Below, in pieces: positions 27,695 to 37,230 of a stretch of DNA of 64,000 nucleotides. The DNA is taken from assembly GCA_027459665.1 (NCBI GenBank), contig DAIDHN010000007.1, positions 1-64,000 on the forward strand, given 5' to 3'. The stretch comes from Chthonomonadaceae bacterium. GTDB taxonomy: Bacteria; Armatimonadota; Chthonomonadetes; Chthonomonadales; Chthonomonadaceae. A program made the position numbers and the translations under genes. Numbering within the stretch: the first letter of the stretch is position 1; each line of letters opens with the position of its first letter. Under the pieces are notes generated by a model. That model was given only the letters and a program-made list of their open reading frames with translations. It was not told the DNA's origin and searched no databases.

Positions 27695-27850
27695 ATTATC
27701 ATCACCTTGCGCAAAGTGAACATTAAACATTTTTGTACTCTGCATCGTCTAATTAATTAATATACTACGCAGCAGACTGCAGAAATAAAAACACTGCATC
27801 TGTATTTTCTGGTACAGCGGAAAGGCAGTACAGAGGAACCAAAGCTTATT

Positions 27851-27880
27851 CTGAAAACCATGTCCAACCGGCATTATATT
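27851..27880 (+). promoter_or_regulatory. Candidate promoter of the structured RNA
   Basis: CTGAAA (27851-27856) and TATATT (27875-27880) are spaced by 18 bases and would start a transcript near 27887, at the 5' limb of the RNA fold described next. The match to consensus is moderate. Confidence 0.4.
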
Positions 27881-27886
27881 TCTCAT

Positions 27887-28093
27887 ACAAAACTAGTCGG
27901 CATGGTCCTCGTAAAGTAAGCCCCCCACCTCCATCTGCTCCCGTTCAGAAAGCGGGAAAGGAGAATAGCAGCATCTGTGGCATATTTCACACATGCTCAG
28001 TGCTTTCTATCACACATAGAAGAGCACAGTATGTGTCTGCCTTGCGTCATACTGCTATAGCAGTAGATGCTCTGGCGTAAGTGCCGGTTTTTT
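27887..28093 (+). ncRNA. Candidate structured small RNA of about 200 nt, possibly 6S-like
   Basis: The 578-base gap before the sigma factor gene contains no credible gene but is densely structured. AAAAC and CGGCA at 27889-27902 can pair with TGCCG and GTTTT at 28082-28091, closing both ends. Inside are CTGCT-CCCG/CGGG-AGCAG (27935-27971), a long hairpin ACACAT...GTGCTTTCTAT/ATAGAAGAGCAC...ATGTGT (27989-28036), a near-perfect 13-bp hairpin (28044-28070) centred on the palindrome TACTGCTATAGCAGTA, and a terminator-like stem CTGGC/GCCGG followed by six T (28072-28093). Size and closed ends recall 6S RNA, but I see no conserved sequence that would prove it. It could instead be a leader of the sigma gene. 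Confidence 0.45.
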
Positions 28094-28224
28094 GCTCATA
28101 AAGCCACTGTATGTCGGTAATTCATACCCGGTTGTGGAACAAACCTGTCGTTATATTATCTGCATCACAACAACCCGACAACAAGGCTGCTCTGAATATT
28201 CTCCAGAGGGAGAGGTGCCATACA

Positions 28225-29118
28225 ATGAATGCCAGTCAGAATGCGAAACAAAACAACAAGCCTGCAGCCATTGCATCAGATGCCCTGCGCTCAGGCACCG
28301 ACTTCGCATCTTATCTCATACAACTCACACGCAAGCCCCTGCTTGAATGGGAAGAAGAGCGGGAACTTGCCAGACGCAGCAGGGATGGAGACCAGGAGGC
28401 GCGAAACCGGCTTGTAGAAGCCAATATGCGCCTGGTGGTAAATGTTGTGCGCAATTATCACACCACACTCATTCCATTTGAAGACCTGGTGCAGGAAGGC
28501 GCTATCGGCCTGATGACTGCAGCAGAACGTTTCGACCCTGAAAGGGGTTTTCGTTTCAGCACCTATGCAACTCATTGGATACGCCAATCTATCAGCAGAG
28601 CGCTTGATAACAAGGCAAAAGCCATTCGAGTGCCCGCACATATCTCCGAATCGCTGCGCAGACTGGAGCGCACAAGAGCGGCGCTGATTCGGCAAACAGG
28701 AGAAGACCCCGCCCCGGATGCGCTGGCAGAAGCCATGGGTATCTCTCTGCGCAAGGTGCATGCGCTCCTCAGCGCATCTCAGGAGCCTGTTTCACTCGAT
28801 ATGCTTGTGGGAGAAGAAGACAACACCACCCTGGTGAATATTCTAAACGATGAAAACGCCGCCGACCCGCAGGCAATGGTGTTGATGGAAGAAAAATCGC
28901 AGGAACTTGACAGTTTGTTTGAAGTACTCACCCCGCGGGAAGCGGAAGTGATGCGCAAACGCCTCGGCTTTGAAGAAGAGGCGGCACAGGTACTACAGGA
29001 GATTGGCGAGGCCATGCAGATATCGCGGGAAAGAGTGAGGCAAATTGAAATACTTGCCCTCAAAAAAATGAAGCAGGCAGCGCGCTACAAGGGTCTGCGC
29101 ATCTACCTTACCAGCTAA
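28225..29118 (+). CDS. RNA polymerase sigma factor, sigma-70 group (SigA/RpoD-like, no region 1.1)
   Basis: About 297 residues from ATG 28225, eight bases after GGAGAGG; the longer frame from 28111 lacks a ribosome site and runs through the terminator-like region. Region 1.2 (SYLIQLTRKPLLEWEEERELA), region 2 (MRLVVNVVRNY, FEDLVQEGAIGLMTAAERFD, FRFSTYATHWIRQSISRAL), region 3 (AIRVPAHISESLRRLER) and region 4 (LTPREAEVMRKRLGF, ISRERVRQIEILALKKMK) are complete. It lacks the long acidic region 1.1 of housekeeping RpoD, so it is probably a group 2 factor, although short primary factors exist. It directs the polymerase to -10/-35 promoters. It has its own terminator and precedes argS. Confidence 0.93.
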   Translation: MNASQNAKQNNKPAAIASDALRSGTDFASYLIQLTRKPLLEWEEERELARRSRDGDQEARNRLVEANMRLVVNVVRNYHTTLIPFEDLVQEGAIGLMTAAERFDPERGFRFSTYATHWIRQSISRALDNKAKAIRVPAHISESLRRLERTRAALIRQTGEDPAPDALAEAMGISLRKVHALLSASQEPVSLDMLVGEEDNTTLVNILNDENAADPQAMVLMEEKSQELDSLFEVLTPREAEVMRKRLGFEEEAAQVLQEIGEAMQISRERVRQIEILALKKMKQAARYKGLRIYLTS

Positions 29119-29135
29119 CTGCTTTCAAACACACG

Positions 29136-29179
29136 GCCCGGCTCCAGCCTTTGCAGGCTTCTTGCCGGGCTTTGTTTTT
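29136..29179 (+). terminator. Rho-independent terminator of the sigma factor gene
   Basis: Nested stems GCCCGGC/GCCGGGC (29136-29142 and 29164-29170) and AGCCT/AGGCT are followed at once by TTTGTTTTT. It lies 17 bases after the stop codon. Confidence 0.88.
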
Positions 29180-29198
29180 GAGAAGGCAGCCCTACTGC

Positions 29199-29227
29199 TT
29201 TACAGAGAAGCCTTTTTCAGATATAAT
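29199..29227 (+). promoter_or_regulatory. Sigma-70 promoter of argS
   Basis: TTTACA (29199-29204) and a perfect TATAAT (29222-29227) with 17-base spacing. The transcript would start near 29234 and carry a leader of about 160 nt before the argS GTG; I found no T-box or other known riboswitch in it. Confidence 0.8.
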
Positions 29228-29393
29228 ACCTTCTCCTGTTGTTTACAAAGCAGCATATCAACCATGCACTTTGCCGCACAACTCTCTGCACTCACTCTAC
29301 AAGGCAGCGCTGGGCAGAAATTGCAAACGGCAGAGCCGCGGGCAGGCATAGCTGCAATATGCAGGCAGGAATATGGTATCAAGGAGCTTTTGT

Positions 29394-31214
29394 GTGATCA
29401 CCGATCAGTTAGCGCAGGTACTGCAAACAGCCATGGAAAGCGCACGCACACATGGAGATTTGCCCGCTGGCACAGACACTGCAATTCCCATTCGCCTAGA
29501 AACACCACCCGATAAACGCTTTGGAGATTACTCTACCAACATAGCCCTTGCCCTCAAGCGCTCTACAGGCATCTCAGATGGACGGGTAATAGCCTCTGTG
29601 CTGTGCAAACATATTCCAGCCCAGCATGATCTGCTTGAAAAAGTGGAAGTGGCAGGCCCGGGCTTTATCAACCTGTTTCTAAAACCCTTCTGGCTGCACA
29701 ATGCTCTCTTTACCATAGAGCAGGAGGGGGTATGCTATGGCAGAACCAGTGCGCGCAAAGGCGAACGCATTCTGCTGGAATTTGTGAGCGCAAACCCTAC
29801 CGGGCCAATCAGCGTGGTGAATGGAAGAGCAGCCGCCCTGGGAGATGTGCTGGCCAACCTGCTTGCAGCGCAGGGATGCGAAGTGCAAAGAGAATTTTAT
29901 GTAAATGATGCACTCAACTCTTCGCAAATAGAAAAATTTGCGCTTACAGTACAGGCGCGTTACCTGCAGCTGATGGGGCATCCGCTTATTATGCCAGACG
30001 GACGGCTTGAGCCAGGGGCGCCAGCGGCACACGAATGCGAACCGGTAGAATTTCCTCAAAACGGGTACCCAGGTGAGTACGTAACCGACATCGCACGTGC
30101 CATTCTGCAAGAAACAAAAGGCAGATACTACCAGATACTCCTCCAGCAGGCAGCAGGAGAAGAGCCGCAAAACCCGCAGGATAAACAAGAGCAGGAAGCA
30201 TTTTTTCGCAGCGCTACGCTGCAGCATATGGTGCTGGCCCAAAGAAATGCGCTCGAAGCCTTTGGCGTAACCTATCAGACCTGGTTTTATGAAAGCAGCC
30301 TCTACGAAAATGGAGAGGTAGAAAAAACCATTGCCTGCCTCACAGACAGAGGGTACACCTACCCACAGGAAGACGCACTCTGGCTGCGCTCTACAGAGTT
30401 TGGCGACTCTAAAGACCGTGTACTCGTTCGTTCCAACGAAAAAGCCACCTACATCGCCGCAGATGCCGCCTACCATGCCAACAAGTTTGAACGGGGTTTT
30501 ACATCGCTTATAGACATACTGGGGGCAGACCACCACGGTTACGTTGCGCGCCTCAAGGCATCGGTAGCAGCCCTTGGCCTGCCGGTAGAACAACTGAACG
30601 TTATTCTCACTCAGATGGTTTCGCTTATGCGAGATGGAGAAGCCGTAATAGGCGGCAAGCGCAAGGGCGTAGTGCTCGAACTCAAGGAAGACCTGATAGA
30701 CGATATTGGCAGAGATGCAGCCAGATTTTACTTTTTGCTCAATTCGTATGAAACCCCTGCCACGGTAGATGTTGAGCTTGCTAAGCGCCAAACAAACGAA
30801 AACCCGGTTTTTTATGTGCAGTATGCCCATGCCAGGCTGTGCAATATTCTGCGCCGTGCAGAGGAGATGCAGGTCGCAGTGCCCACAGCGAGAGAGGCCA
30901 GCCTCAACCTTCTGCAGCACACGCGCGAAATTGATGTGCTGCGCAAACTCACCGACTATCCGGGCGAAATCACCCTTGCCGCCGACCGCATTGCCCCGCA
31001 CCGGCTCACACGATTTGCCATGGACCTGGCCGGCCTGCTCAACCTTTTCTACGAAAACTGCAGAGTGCTGCCCTCTCAGGAAGCTCCACAGCCAGTAGAA
31101 CTTACACAGGCACGGCTGGTGCTGGTAAACGGAGCACGCATTGTGCTGGCAAATCTGCTTGGCCTGCTTGGCATTTCCGCTCCAGAACGCATGGAACGAC
31201 AGGAAAATTTGTAA
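29394..31214 (+). CDS. argS: Arginyl-tRNA synthetase
   Basis: About 606 residues starting at GTG 29394, eight bases after AAGGAG; the frame opens at ATG 29373 but the ribosome site lies inside that extension. It charges tRNA-Arg with arginine. Family features: N-terminal Add-1 domain, the segment EFVSANPTGP, the insertion-domain region, QMVSLMRDGE before the KMSKS position, IGRDAARFYFLLNSYE, and the DALR anticodon-binding domain starting VQYAHARLCNILRRA. Unusually, the HIGH motif after NPTGP reads SVVN and the KMSKS site reads IGGKR. ArgRS enzymes often lack a canonical KMSKS and some bacterial groups have altered HIGH motifs, so I still take it as functional because the frame is full length. 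Confidence 0.93.
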   Translation: MITDQLAQVLQTAMESARTHGDLPAGTDTAIPIRLETPPDKRFGDYSTNIALALKRSTGISDGRVIASVLCKHIPAQHDLLEKVEVAGPGFINLFLKPFWLHNALFTIEQEGVCYGRTSARKGERILLEFVSANPTGPISVVNGRAAALGDVLANLLAAQGCEVQREFYVNDALNSSQIEKFALTVQARYLQLMGHPLIMPDGRLEPGAPAAHECEPVEFPQNGYPGEYVTDIARAILQETKGRYYQILLQQAAGEEPQNPQDKQEQEAFFRSATLQHMVLAQRNALEAFGVTYQTWFYESSLYENGEVEKTIACLTDRGYTYPQEDALWLRSTEFGDSKDRVLVRSNEKATYIAADAAYHANKFERGFTSLIDILGADHHGYVARLKASVAALGLPVEQLNVILTQMVSLMRDGEAVIGGKRKGVVLELKEDLIDDIGRDAARFYFLLNSYETPATVDVELAKRQTNENPVFYVQYAHARLCNILRRAEEMQVAVPTAREASLNLLQHTREIDVLRKLTDYPGEITLAADRIAPHRLTRFAMDLAGLLNLFYENCRVLPSQEAPQPVELTQARLVLVNGARIVLANLLGLLGISAPERMERQENL

Positions 31215-31240
31215 CTCAGCCGGAAAGGGAACATGCCCTC

Positions 31241-31603
31241 ATGTTTGCTCTTAATTTCTACTCTGAATATTATGAAGAAGTCCTCAGAAACGGCCGTAAA
31301 ACTGTTACCATTCGCCTGGGAGACAAAAGCGGCAAATACCAAACCGGCATGCTGGTATGGGTAACTATCGGACCACGGTTCGCGCGCAGGCAGCGATTGT
31401 TTACCGCCATCATCGACAGGGTGGAGATAAAAACAATTGACCAGCTTTCTCCACGGGAAATTCAGAAAGAAAACCCCGAATTTAGAACAGTAGAAGACCT
31501 GGTTACTCTGATGCGGAGAATATACTCTGAAGACGTCTCAGTAGAAGATACCGTCACATTGATACACTTCTCACCTGTAGAAGAGTATTCCCTGCCAGGA
31601 TAA
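31241..31603 (+). CDS. ASCH-domain protein
   Basis: A 120-residue protein in which nearly the whole chain matches the ASCH fold: an opening LNFYSEYYEEVLRNGRKTVTIRLG, a beta barrel with GMLVWVTIGPRF and AIIDRVEIKTIDQL, and a C-terminal VTLIHFSPVEE. The G-x-K-T-x-T-x-R pattern near residues 18-25 is the conserved nucleic-acid-binding edge. ASCH proteins bind RNA or act on nucleosides (some are amidohydrolases on acetylcytidine). It starts 26 bases after argS and 22 bases before the next gene, so the three are probably cotranscribed. The link to argS suggests an RNA role, which is inference. Confidence 0.8.
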   Translation: MFALNFYSEYYEEVLRNGRKTVTIRLGDKSGKYQTGMLVWVTIGPRFARRQRLFTAIIDRVEIKTIDQLSPREIQKENPEFRTVEDLVTLMRRIYSEDVSVEDTVTLIHFSPVEEYSLPG

Positions 31604-31625
31604 GGCAGAGTACAGGACAGCACCT

Positions 31626-34283
31626 ATGTCTTATATGCGCACCATTTCCCTTGCTGCGGTCTGCATGGCCCTCTCTTCTTTTAGTTTCGCCGCACCGGCG
31701 CCCCCTCCCTCTTCGCCGCCTGCTGCAGTTCCACCCCGTTCAGGCACCTACACCCCTGCAGCAGGCACAGCGATACCCTGGCGCATCAATCGTGCCGGCA
31801 CACTTATCTGGAACGATTTGCCCTGGCTGCCTACAGGCGGGTATTTTACTCCCCAATCACTTTTCAACAGCTCGGCACAGGCATGGCAGGCAGATCAGAA
31901 TGCTCTCAATACACTGCTCAAAGCCGGCATACGCGACCTGGTGATATGGCCATCCCACGCGCTCACTCTGGCGAGCCAGCAGGCTCTGCAGCGCCTGCTC
32001 GACCTGCTCAACAGCCAGGGCTTTCACTACGGCATTGCGTTTGGGCAGACCCCCCTGCCGCCGCTCTCAGGTTTTCTGGTGCATCCCTCCATCTACCGAT
32101 TCGATAATCCAAATGTCACTGTGGCTCACTGGCAGGTAGACAACTCTGATGCAGCAGCATGGTTCACATTCGACCCCAAAAACAACAGCCGAATACTGCA
32201 AGACGGCATGGCGCAAATGGATGGCAGCACGGCGTCTGCGCCCAACACAGGCAGCCCCGATGTATCGCACCCCATTACGCTGCTGCTGCCTCACGTTGTA
32301 CTTCCGCCGGCACAGCATCTCCCCGATGTCTGGAGCGGTTTCGATTCTTACCGTGATGCCCTGCTGCAGCTGTTTGCAAAAATCAAATTCGGGCCGGGGC
32401 TGCGCTTCTTTCTCGACCCGCTCGGCCCCAGCGCCTCGCTCCCTGCCAGTGACGATCTGGTGGTGCCCGACTCGCTCATGTTTCATCTGGAATGGCAGCA
32501 GTACCTGCAGCAGAAATATGGCAGCGGCAGACAGATATCCAGCCACTGGGTGCTTTCAGACACCATTAAAGACATTGGGCTGCTTTCGCGGCTGGTGCCC
32601 CTCTGGAGCCGCGGAAGAGGCATACCCTACCTGTACGACCCATCTACAGGCAAGACCTGGCAGGTACTGGGCGGCACATCTCCGGGCAGCGGCTGGTGGG
32701 CAGATTTTTACACATGGCGCAATAAAACGCTTAGAGCTAGCCTCAACAGCATGGCAAACCTGCTCAAAAAGCGGGTTGCCGATGTTCCTGTAGTATGTAC
32801 AGAACAACCTAACAGCTTTCTACTTACACAGCGACACCCAGACGGATACGATGGCATTGCAGTGCAAACCACTGCCATGCAGCCCTGGCGCACAGCGCGG
32901 GTTACAGGCGCCGCATATGCATCGGCAGCATGGTCTTCGCAGCCGCTCTGGTTCATTGCTTCCCCCATACAGGGTGTGCCCGCAGAGAGCAGCAGCAGCG
33001 CATCCATAGGCTATCCCAGCCTCTCTGCACTTGACCAGGATATAACCGATATGCGACGCATTGGGCTGAAGGCTTTTTTCTTCGATGGCTTTCAAACCCC
33101 TGCCTCACAGCTGCAAACTACCCCAGACTGGCTGCAAAAACCAGATCAGCTTGCATGGCTAAATATTGCACACCACGATTTTGATTCAGACAGCCTGGCA
33201 GCAACGCTGCTGCCGCGTGTATTCTATTACCCTGTCAATGCTCCTGGCGGAGCGCAGATCGGCATCACCCCCTCTACCGCAGGTGTTTACTGGCTTCCTT
33301 CAGACACATCCGGTTCATCACTCAACTTTTGGCCCTCATTCAACGGCTATACAATACAAATGCCAGATGATTCCAGCCGTACCGTGCTTTGGTCGCTTTT
33401 TGGCCCGCGTACAGTGCGATTTGAATTGGCAAAACCGCGCCTGCTTCAGGTATTCACCCCAGGCGGAAACCCGGTACCAGTAAAATACGAGGGCAAAAAC
33501 GATGTGCTGGTGCCTTTTGGCACAGAACCCCTGGTGTTTCAAACCAGCGGCCAGACTCTCTTTCCTGTGCAGGCCGCTACCGATGTACAACAGCTGCTTA
33601 TCCTGCTGCTTAATGAAAGCAGAGGCAAAAAAATACCAGTAGCAGCTTTTGCAGGCATGCAGGCAGACCAGGATATACGGCTGCTGAAAGAACACGATTA
33701 CCTCGGCGTATATGCCGGAGCAATGCACCAGGTAAATTTGCTTGCGCCTCTGCTCAGCCCATACAGGTGGATAGAGGGAGAAGACTCGGTTGGCTCAAAC
33801 TTTCCCAATATTGTGCAAAACCCCGCAGCCAGCAACGGAGCCTATCTGCACCTTGATACCATACAGCAGCCGGCGCTTGCCAGCGCCTATGCAGCACGGT
33901 ATGTGTTTGATCTGCCGTCGAGCGGTTCATACACCATTTGGGTAGCTGGCACTCCACCCGGCTCCGGAACGTCGCCCTTAGGCTGGTATATCGATCATAA
34001 CCCGGAAAACGATCCTTTGCACAGCCAATTGTACAGCGCACGCTACCTTGACAGCTACTTTGCCTGGTATCCACTGGGCACAGTAAATATGAAAGCCGGC
34101 CCCCACGCTCTCACGCTGCATGTAAGAAAACCCGTAAACGGCAGGTACCGCTTTTCTATAGACGCCATTGCCATTTCCCCTCAGAATACACCCTTTGTGC
34201 CAGATGCAGCGGTACGGCCTCTGCCCCTGGACAACCGGCTTGCAGTTGCTTTTACTACTGCACTGCTCAAGCAAAAACCCTGA
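31626..34283 (+). CDS. Large secreted protein, putative glycoside hydrolase-like barrel
   Basis: An 885-residue protein with a Sec signal (SLAAVCMALSSFSFAAPAP) and a proline-rich linker (PPPSSPPAAVPPRSG). The first half resembles a beta/alpha barrel of a beta-galactosidase-like family: RINRAGTLIWNDLPWLPTGGYF, helices with LLKAGIRDLVIWPSHA, LRFFLDPLGP, WWADFYTWRNKTLRASLNSM and VVCTEQPNSFL (a possible acidic catalytic residue). The last 170 residues (RWIEGEDSVGSNFPNIV, SGSYTIWVAGTPPG, FSIDAIAISP) look like a carbohydrate-binding beta sandwich. I cannot assign a CAZy family. Its position with argS and ASCH does not explain its job. A bidirectional terminator separates it from the convergent oxidase genes. 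Confidence 0.6.
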   Translation: MSYMRTISLAAVCMALSSFSFAAPAPPPSSPPAAVPPRSGTYTPAAGTAIPWRINRAGTLIWNDLPWLPTGGYFTPQSLFNSSAQAWQADQNALNTLLKAGIRDLVIWPSHALTLASQQALQRLLDLLNSQGFHYGIAFGQTPLPPLSGFLVHPSIYRFDNPNVTVAHWQVDNSDAAAWFTFDPKNNSRILQDGMAQMDGSTASAPNTGSPDVSHPITLLLPHVVLPPAQHLPDVWSGFDSYRDALLQLFAKIKFGPGLRFFLDPLGPSASLPASDDLVVPDSLMFHLEWQQYLQQKYGSGRQISSHWVLSDTIKDIGLLSRLVPLWSRGRGIPYLYDPSTGKTWQVLGGTSPGSGWWADFYTWRNKTLRASLNSMANLLKKRVADVPVVCTEQPNSFLLTQRHPDGYDGIAVQTTAMQPWRTARVTGAAYASAAWSSQPLWFIASPIQGVPAESSSSASIGYPSLSALDQDITDMRRIGLKAFFFDGFQTPASQLQTTPDWLQKPDQLAWLNIAHHDFDSDSLAATLLPRVFYYPVNAPGGAQIGITPSTAGVYWLPSDTSGSSLNFWPSFNGYTIQMPDDSSRTVLWSLFGPRTVRFELAKPRLLQVFTPGGNPVPVKYEGKNDVLVPFGTEPLVFQTSGQTLFPVQAATDVQQLLILLLNESRGKKIPVAAFAGMQADQDIRLLKEHDYLGVYAGAMHQVNLLAPLLSPYRWIEGEDSVGSNFPNIVQNPAASNGAYLHLDTIQQPALASAYAARYVFDLPSSGSYTIWVAGTPPGSGTSPLGWYIDHNPENDPLHSQLYSARYLDSYFAWYPLGTVNMKAGPHALTLHVRKPVNGRYRFSIDAIAISPQNTPFVPDAAVRPLPLDNRLAVAFTTALLKQKP

Positions 34284-34329
34284 ACCGCCCTGCCCTGCGG
34301 CCCAGCAGGCTGCATTCTTATCTGCAAAA

Positions 34330-34362
34330 AAATCAGCCCGGCACTTAGTGCCGGGCTGATTT
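34330..34362. terminator. Bidirectional terminator between convergent genes
   Basis: A perfect 15-bp stem, AAATCAGCCCGGCAC with GTGCCGGGCTGATTT, and a three-base loop, flanked by a run of seven A on the left (T run for the minus strand). It lies between the plus-strand glycosidase-like gene and the minus-strand oxidase operon, serving both. Confidence 0.9.
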
Positions 34363-34376
34363 ACAAACCACTCGTC

Positions 34377-34718
34377 TTACCAGCCGATTGGCAGGTGAAC
34401 CCACTGCCTGGTAACATAGTCGCCTAGCGTTAGGAAGAGGGCAAAAAGCCATATAAAACCAACAGATGCCCAAAACCATGTGAGCCTGGAGTTATATTTC
34501 ACCCCCATGAAGATGAGAACTACTGCGGAGGTTTTTATAACCGAAATCAGCACTGCCACCACAATGTTCAGCGCCCCCAGGTCTACCTGTGCTACTGCAA
34601 AGGTAAGCACTAGCATCACCATGAGAAAGACATAGTTCGCCAGGTAGGTAGATACCTTGGGAATATGGTGATTGCCATGGCCTCCATGACCATGATCATC
34701 ATGCGGTACAGATGCCAT
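34377..34718 (-). CDS. ctaF: Cytochrome c oxidase subunit IV, prokaryotic type
   Basis: About 113 residues from ATG 34718, which overlaps the ctaE stop as TAATG and has AGGGAGG upstream; the longer frame to 34763 is rejected. A histidine-rich start (HDDHGHGGHGNHH) precedes three membrane helices (YVFLMVMLVLTFAVAQV, LNIVVAVLISVIKTSAVVL, FWASVGFIWLFALFLTLG). This is the small helper subunit of caa3-type oxidases, without cofactors. Last gene of the respiratory cluster. Confidence 0.88.
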   Translation of the reverse strand: MASVPHDDHGHGGHGNHHIPKVSTYLANYVFLMVMLVLTFAVAQVDLGALNIVVAVLISVIKTSAVVLIFMGVKYNSRLTWFWASVGFIWLFALFLTLGDYVTRQWVHLPIGW

Positions 34719-35479
34719 TATTGCCTCCCTATGAGGTAGACCAGCGGATAGAGAAATATCCACACAATGTCTACAAAGTGCCAGTACAGCCCCGCCAATT
34801 CCAGCGTCATGTAATCATCTACCGACGGATGCTTGTACCTGATAAGAAACCAGATAGAACCCAGCACCAGTATCCCAATGATTACATGCAAACCATGTAG
34901 CCCTGTCATCACAAAGTAGAGACTGAAGAAGAGCTGCCTCTTGTGCAGTTCGAGCTGCTGGGGGTGGTACCCCGCCGGAAAGTCTCTTGAGCTGATGTTG
35001 GGCTGCCCCGAAGCTACCTGCGAGTTGGCGCTCAGGTCTCCGCCAGGCGGCTGGGTTGCTACAAAGTGAAAATTGGGGCCAGGGAAGTGATGCTCTCGAA
35101 ACTCTGCAGAATACTCTACATATTTCACCCCTAAAAACCCGAATGCACAAAGTATTGTAAGCCCCAGCCAAAACTGCGTTGCGCTGTTTTGCCCCAGCAT
35201 TTTTGCGCGCACCCCCATGGCCACAAAGAAGCTGCTGGTAAGCAGAATAAAGGTGTTGAGCAGTCCCAGCCATTTGTTGAGAGCCAGATGAGCCTCAAAA
35301 AATGAGTTGGGATATACGCTGCGGTATACCGTAAGCGCAAGGAAGAGCGCACCGAAGAACATGATTTCTGTTACCAGAAACGTCCACATGCCAACAATAT
35401 AGCACTCATTCTGCTGATCTATGTCCTCAAACTGGTGTGCCAGTCTCTGAGGCGCTACTTCCAGCTGTGCACTGCTCAT
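34718..35479 (-). CDS. ctaE: Cytochrome c oxidase subunit III
   Basis: A 253-residue membrane protein. Helices and family landmarks include [20 protein letters not shown], the [16 protein letters not shown] segment, [19 protein letters not shown] and the closing [20 protein letters not shown]. The TGLHGLHV and WHFVDIVW motifs are diagnostic. It stabilises subunit I in the haem-copper oxygen reductase. It overlaps ctaD by four bases (ATGA) and ctaF by one. Confidence 0.96.
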   Translation of the reverse strand: MSSAQLEVAPQRLAHQFEDIDQQNECYIVGMWTFLVTEIMFFGALFLALTVYRSVYPNSFFEAHLALNKWLGLLNTFILLTSSFFVAMGVRAKMLGQNSATQFWLGLTILCAFGFLGVKYVEYSAEFREHHFPGPNFHFVATQPPGGDLSANSQVASGQPNISSRDFPAGYHPQQLELHKRQLFFSLYFVMTGLHGLHVIIGILVLGSIWFLIRYKHPSVDDYMTLELAGLYWHFVDIVWIFLYPLVYLIGRQ

Positions 35480-37230
35480 AAACTCTCCTCGGTAGAGGAA
35501 TGATCCTCAAGGGTTTTCTGGTCTGGCTGTTCTGTATTCAAAGGAGATACCGGTCTGTCTACTTGAGAGTCAGAGTAGTCTCCAGCCAATTCTCTCGCAT
35601 ATATCTCTTCGTAAGCATAGGCTTCTTCAGTTACTATGGGCACGCTATCAAAGTTGTGCGAGGGCGGCGGAGAGGGTATTGCCCACTCCAGGCCTTTTGC
35701 TCCCCATGGGTTTGGCCCGGCCAGCTCTCCGTATTTGAGCGACCACATCCAGTAAAAGAACGGAATGGCAAACCCAACAGCAAGCACGCTGGCTCCTGCC
35801 GAAGAGAGAATGTTCCACATTTGATACTCGGGCGGGTAGAAGTGGTACCGTCGCGGCATACCCAGGAAGCCAAGAATAAACTGGGGGAAGAAAGTGAGGT
35901 TGAACCCCACGAACATGATGATGCAGGCGAGTTTTGCCCAGCCTTCAGGGTACATGCGACCGGTAATTTTTGGCCACCAGAAATGCATGCCAGCCATGTA
36001 GCCGAAAATAGCGCCGCCTACCATAACATAGTGAAAGTGAGCCACCACAAAGTAGGTCATGTTGAGGTGCACATCTACCGCCAGCGAAGCAAGGTACAGG
36101 CCGGTTAGCCCGCCAATGGTAAAGAGAAAAATAAAGCCGATGGCATATAGCAGCGGCGCTGAAAGCCATACGTTTCCCTTGTACATGGTAGCCGACCAGT
36201 TGAACACCTTGATGGCGGAGGGCACTGCGATGAGGAAGGTAATAATAGAGAATACCATGCCTCCATACATCGATTCGCCGGTAACAAACATATGGTGTCC
36301 CCACACAAAGAAGCCAAGCAGTGCAATGGCCATGCTAGAAAACGCCACAAATTCGTAGCCGAATACTCTTTTTCGCGAGAAGCAGGTAATCACTTCGCTG
36401 ATTACACCCATAGAGGGCAAAATCATAATGTATACTGCCGGGTGCGAGTAGAACCAGAACAGGTGTTCAAACAGAATGGGATCGCCGCCGCAGGCTGGGT
36501 TAAAAATACAGACCCCAAACACGCGTTCAAGCACTACCAGCAGCAGGGTGATGGCAACAACCGGCGTGCCAAGCACCATTACAATGCTGGTAGCATACAT
36601 GGCCCACACAAACAGCGGCATTCGAAACCAGGTCATCCCTGGGGCACGCATTTTATGTACCGTTACAAGAAAATTGATTCCGGTAAAAATAGAAGCAAAC
36701 CCTGCAAAGAAAACCCCCACAATTACTGCAACTACATCGGTATTGCTGTATACCGAGCTGTACGGAACATAGAAGGTCCATCCGGTATCTATGCCTCCGG
36801 TTGCAATTGCACCTAGTGTAATTAGCGCCCCTATAATGTAAATGTACCAGCTGAGCAGGTTGAGGCGCGGAAAGGCGAGGTCGCGGGCGCCTATCATGAT
36901 AGGAAGCAGAAAGTTTCCCAGTGTTGCCGGTATAGATGGCACCAGAAAGAAGAAGACCATAATGATGCCATGTGCCGAGAAGAGTTTGTTGTATGCCTCT
37001 GAAGAGAAAAAAGTATCATGCGGGCGCACCAGTGCGACTCGAATGCCCGCCGCTGCCAATCCACCCAGAAAAAACATAATCGAGATGGAAAGGCCGTACA
37101 GCACTGCAATGCGCTTGTGGTCTTTGGTAAGTAGCCAGGAAGCAACAGTATGCTTGATATTCAGATAATTCTCTCTGGCCTGTTCATTAGGAGTACCCAA
37201 AGCTCCTGGCTGAAGAGGTATGCTGCTCAT
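35476..37230 (-). CDS. ctaD: Cytochrome c oxidase subunit I, type A2 (caa3)
   Basis: A 584-residue protein with about 12 membrane helices that holds haem a and the haem a3-CuB site where oxygen is reduced. Seen: [21 protein letters not shown] with the low-spin haem His, [19 protein letters not shown] with the CuB His and the cross-linked Tyr region, [16 protein letters not shown] with the two CuB histidines, and [17 protein letters not shown] with the haem ligands. The YSHPAVY sequence in place of GHPEVY marks the A2 subgroup, which uses a Tyr-Ser pair instead of the D-channel glutamate. Overlaps ctaC by four bases. Confidence 0.97.
   Translation of the reverse strand: MSSIPLQPGALGTPNEQARENYLNIKHTVASWLLTKDHKRIAVLYGLSISIMFFLGGLAAAGIRVALVRPHDTFFSSEAYNKLFSAHGIIMVFFFLVPSIPATLGNFLLPIMIGARDLAFPRLNLLSWYIYIIGALITLGAIATGGIDTGWTFYVPYSSVYSNTDVVAVIVGVFFAGFASIFTGINFLVTVHKMRAPGMTWFRMPLFVWAMYATSIVMVLGTPVVAITLLLVVLERVFGVCIFNPACGGDPILFEHLFWFYSHPAVYIMILPSMGVISEVITCFSRKRVFGYEFVAFSSMAIALLGFFVWGHHMFVTGESMYGGMVFSIITFLIAVPSAIKVFNWSATMYKGNVWLSAPLLYAIGFIFLFTIGGLTGLYLASLAVDVHLNMTYFVVAHFHYVMVGGAIFGYMAGMHFWWPKITGRMYPEGWAKLACIIMFVGFNLTFFPQFILGFLGMPRRYHFYPPEYQMWNILSSAGASVLAVGFAIPFFYWMWSLKYGELAGPNPWGAKGLEWAIPSPPPSHNFDSVPIVTEEAYAYEEIYARELAGDYSDSQVDRPVSPLNTEQPDQKTLEDHSSTEESL

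Noticed and set aside
27654-28093. SRP RNA, tmRNA or RNase P RNA in the 578-base gap
   Set aside because: I looked for the SRP apical GGAAGCAG context, tRNA-like ends and RNase P core elements and did not find them.
29679-31001. A 440-codon open frame antisense to argS
   Set aside because: Shadow of the argS coding frame; Cys- and Phe-rich nonsense composition and no start signals.
29373-31214. argS as a pseudogene because of altered HIGH and KMSKS motifs
   Set aside because: The frame is full length, other domains are intact, a near-perfect promoter precedes it, and the family tolerates variation in these motifs.
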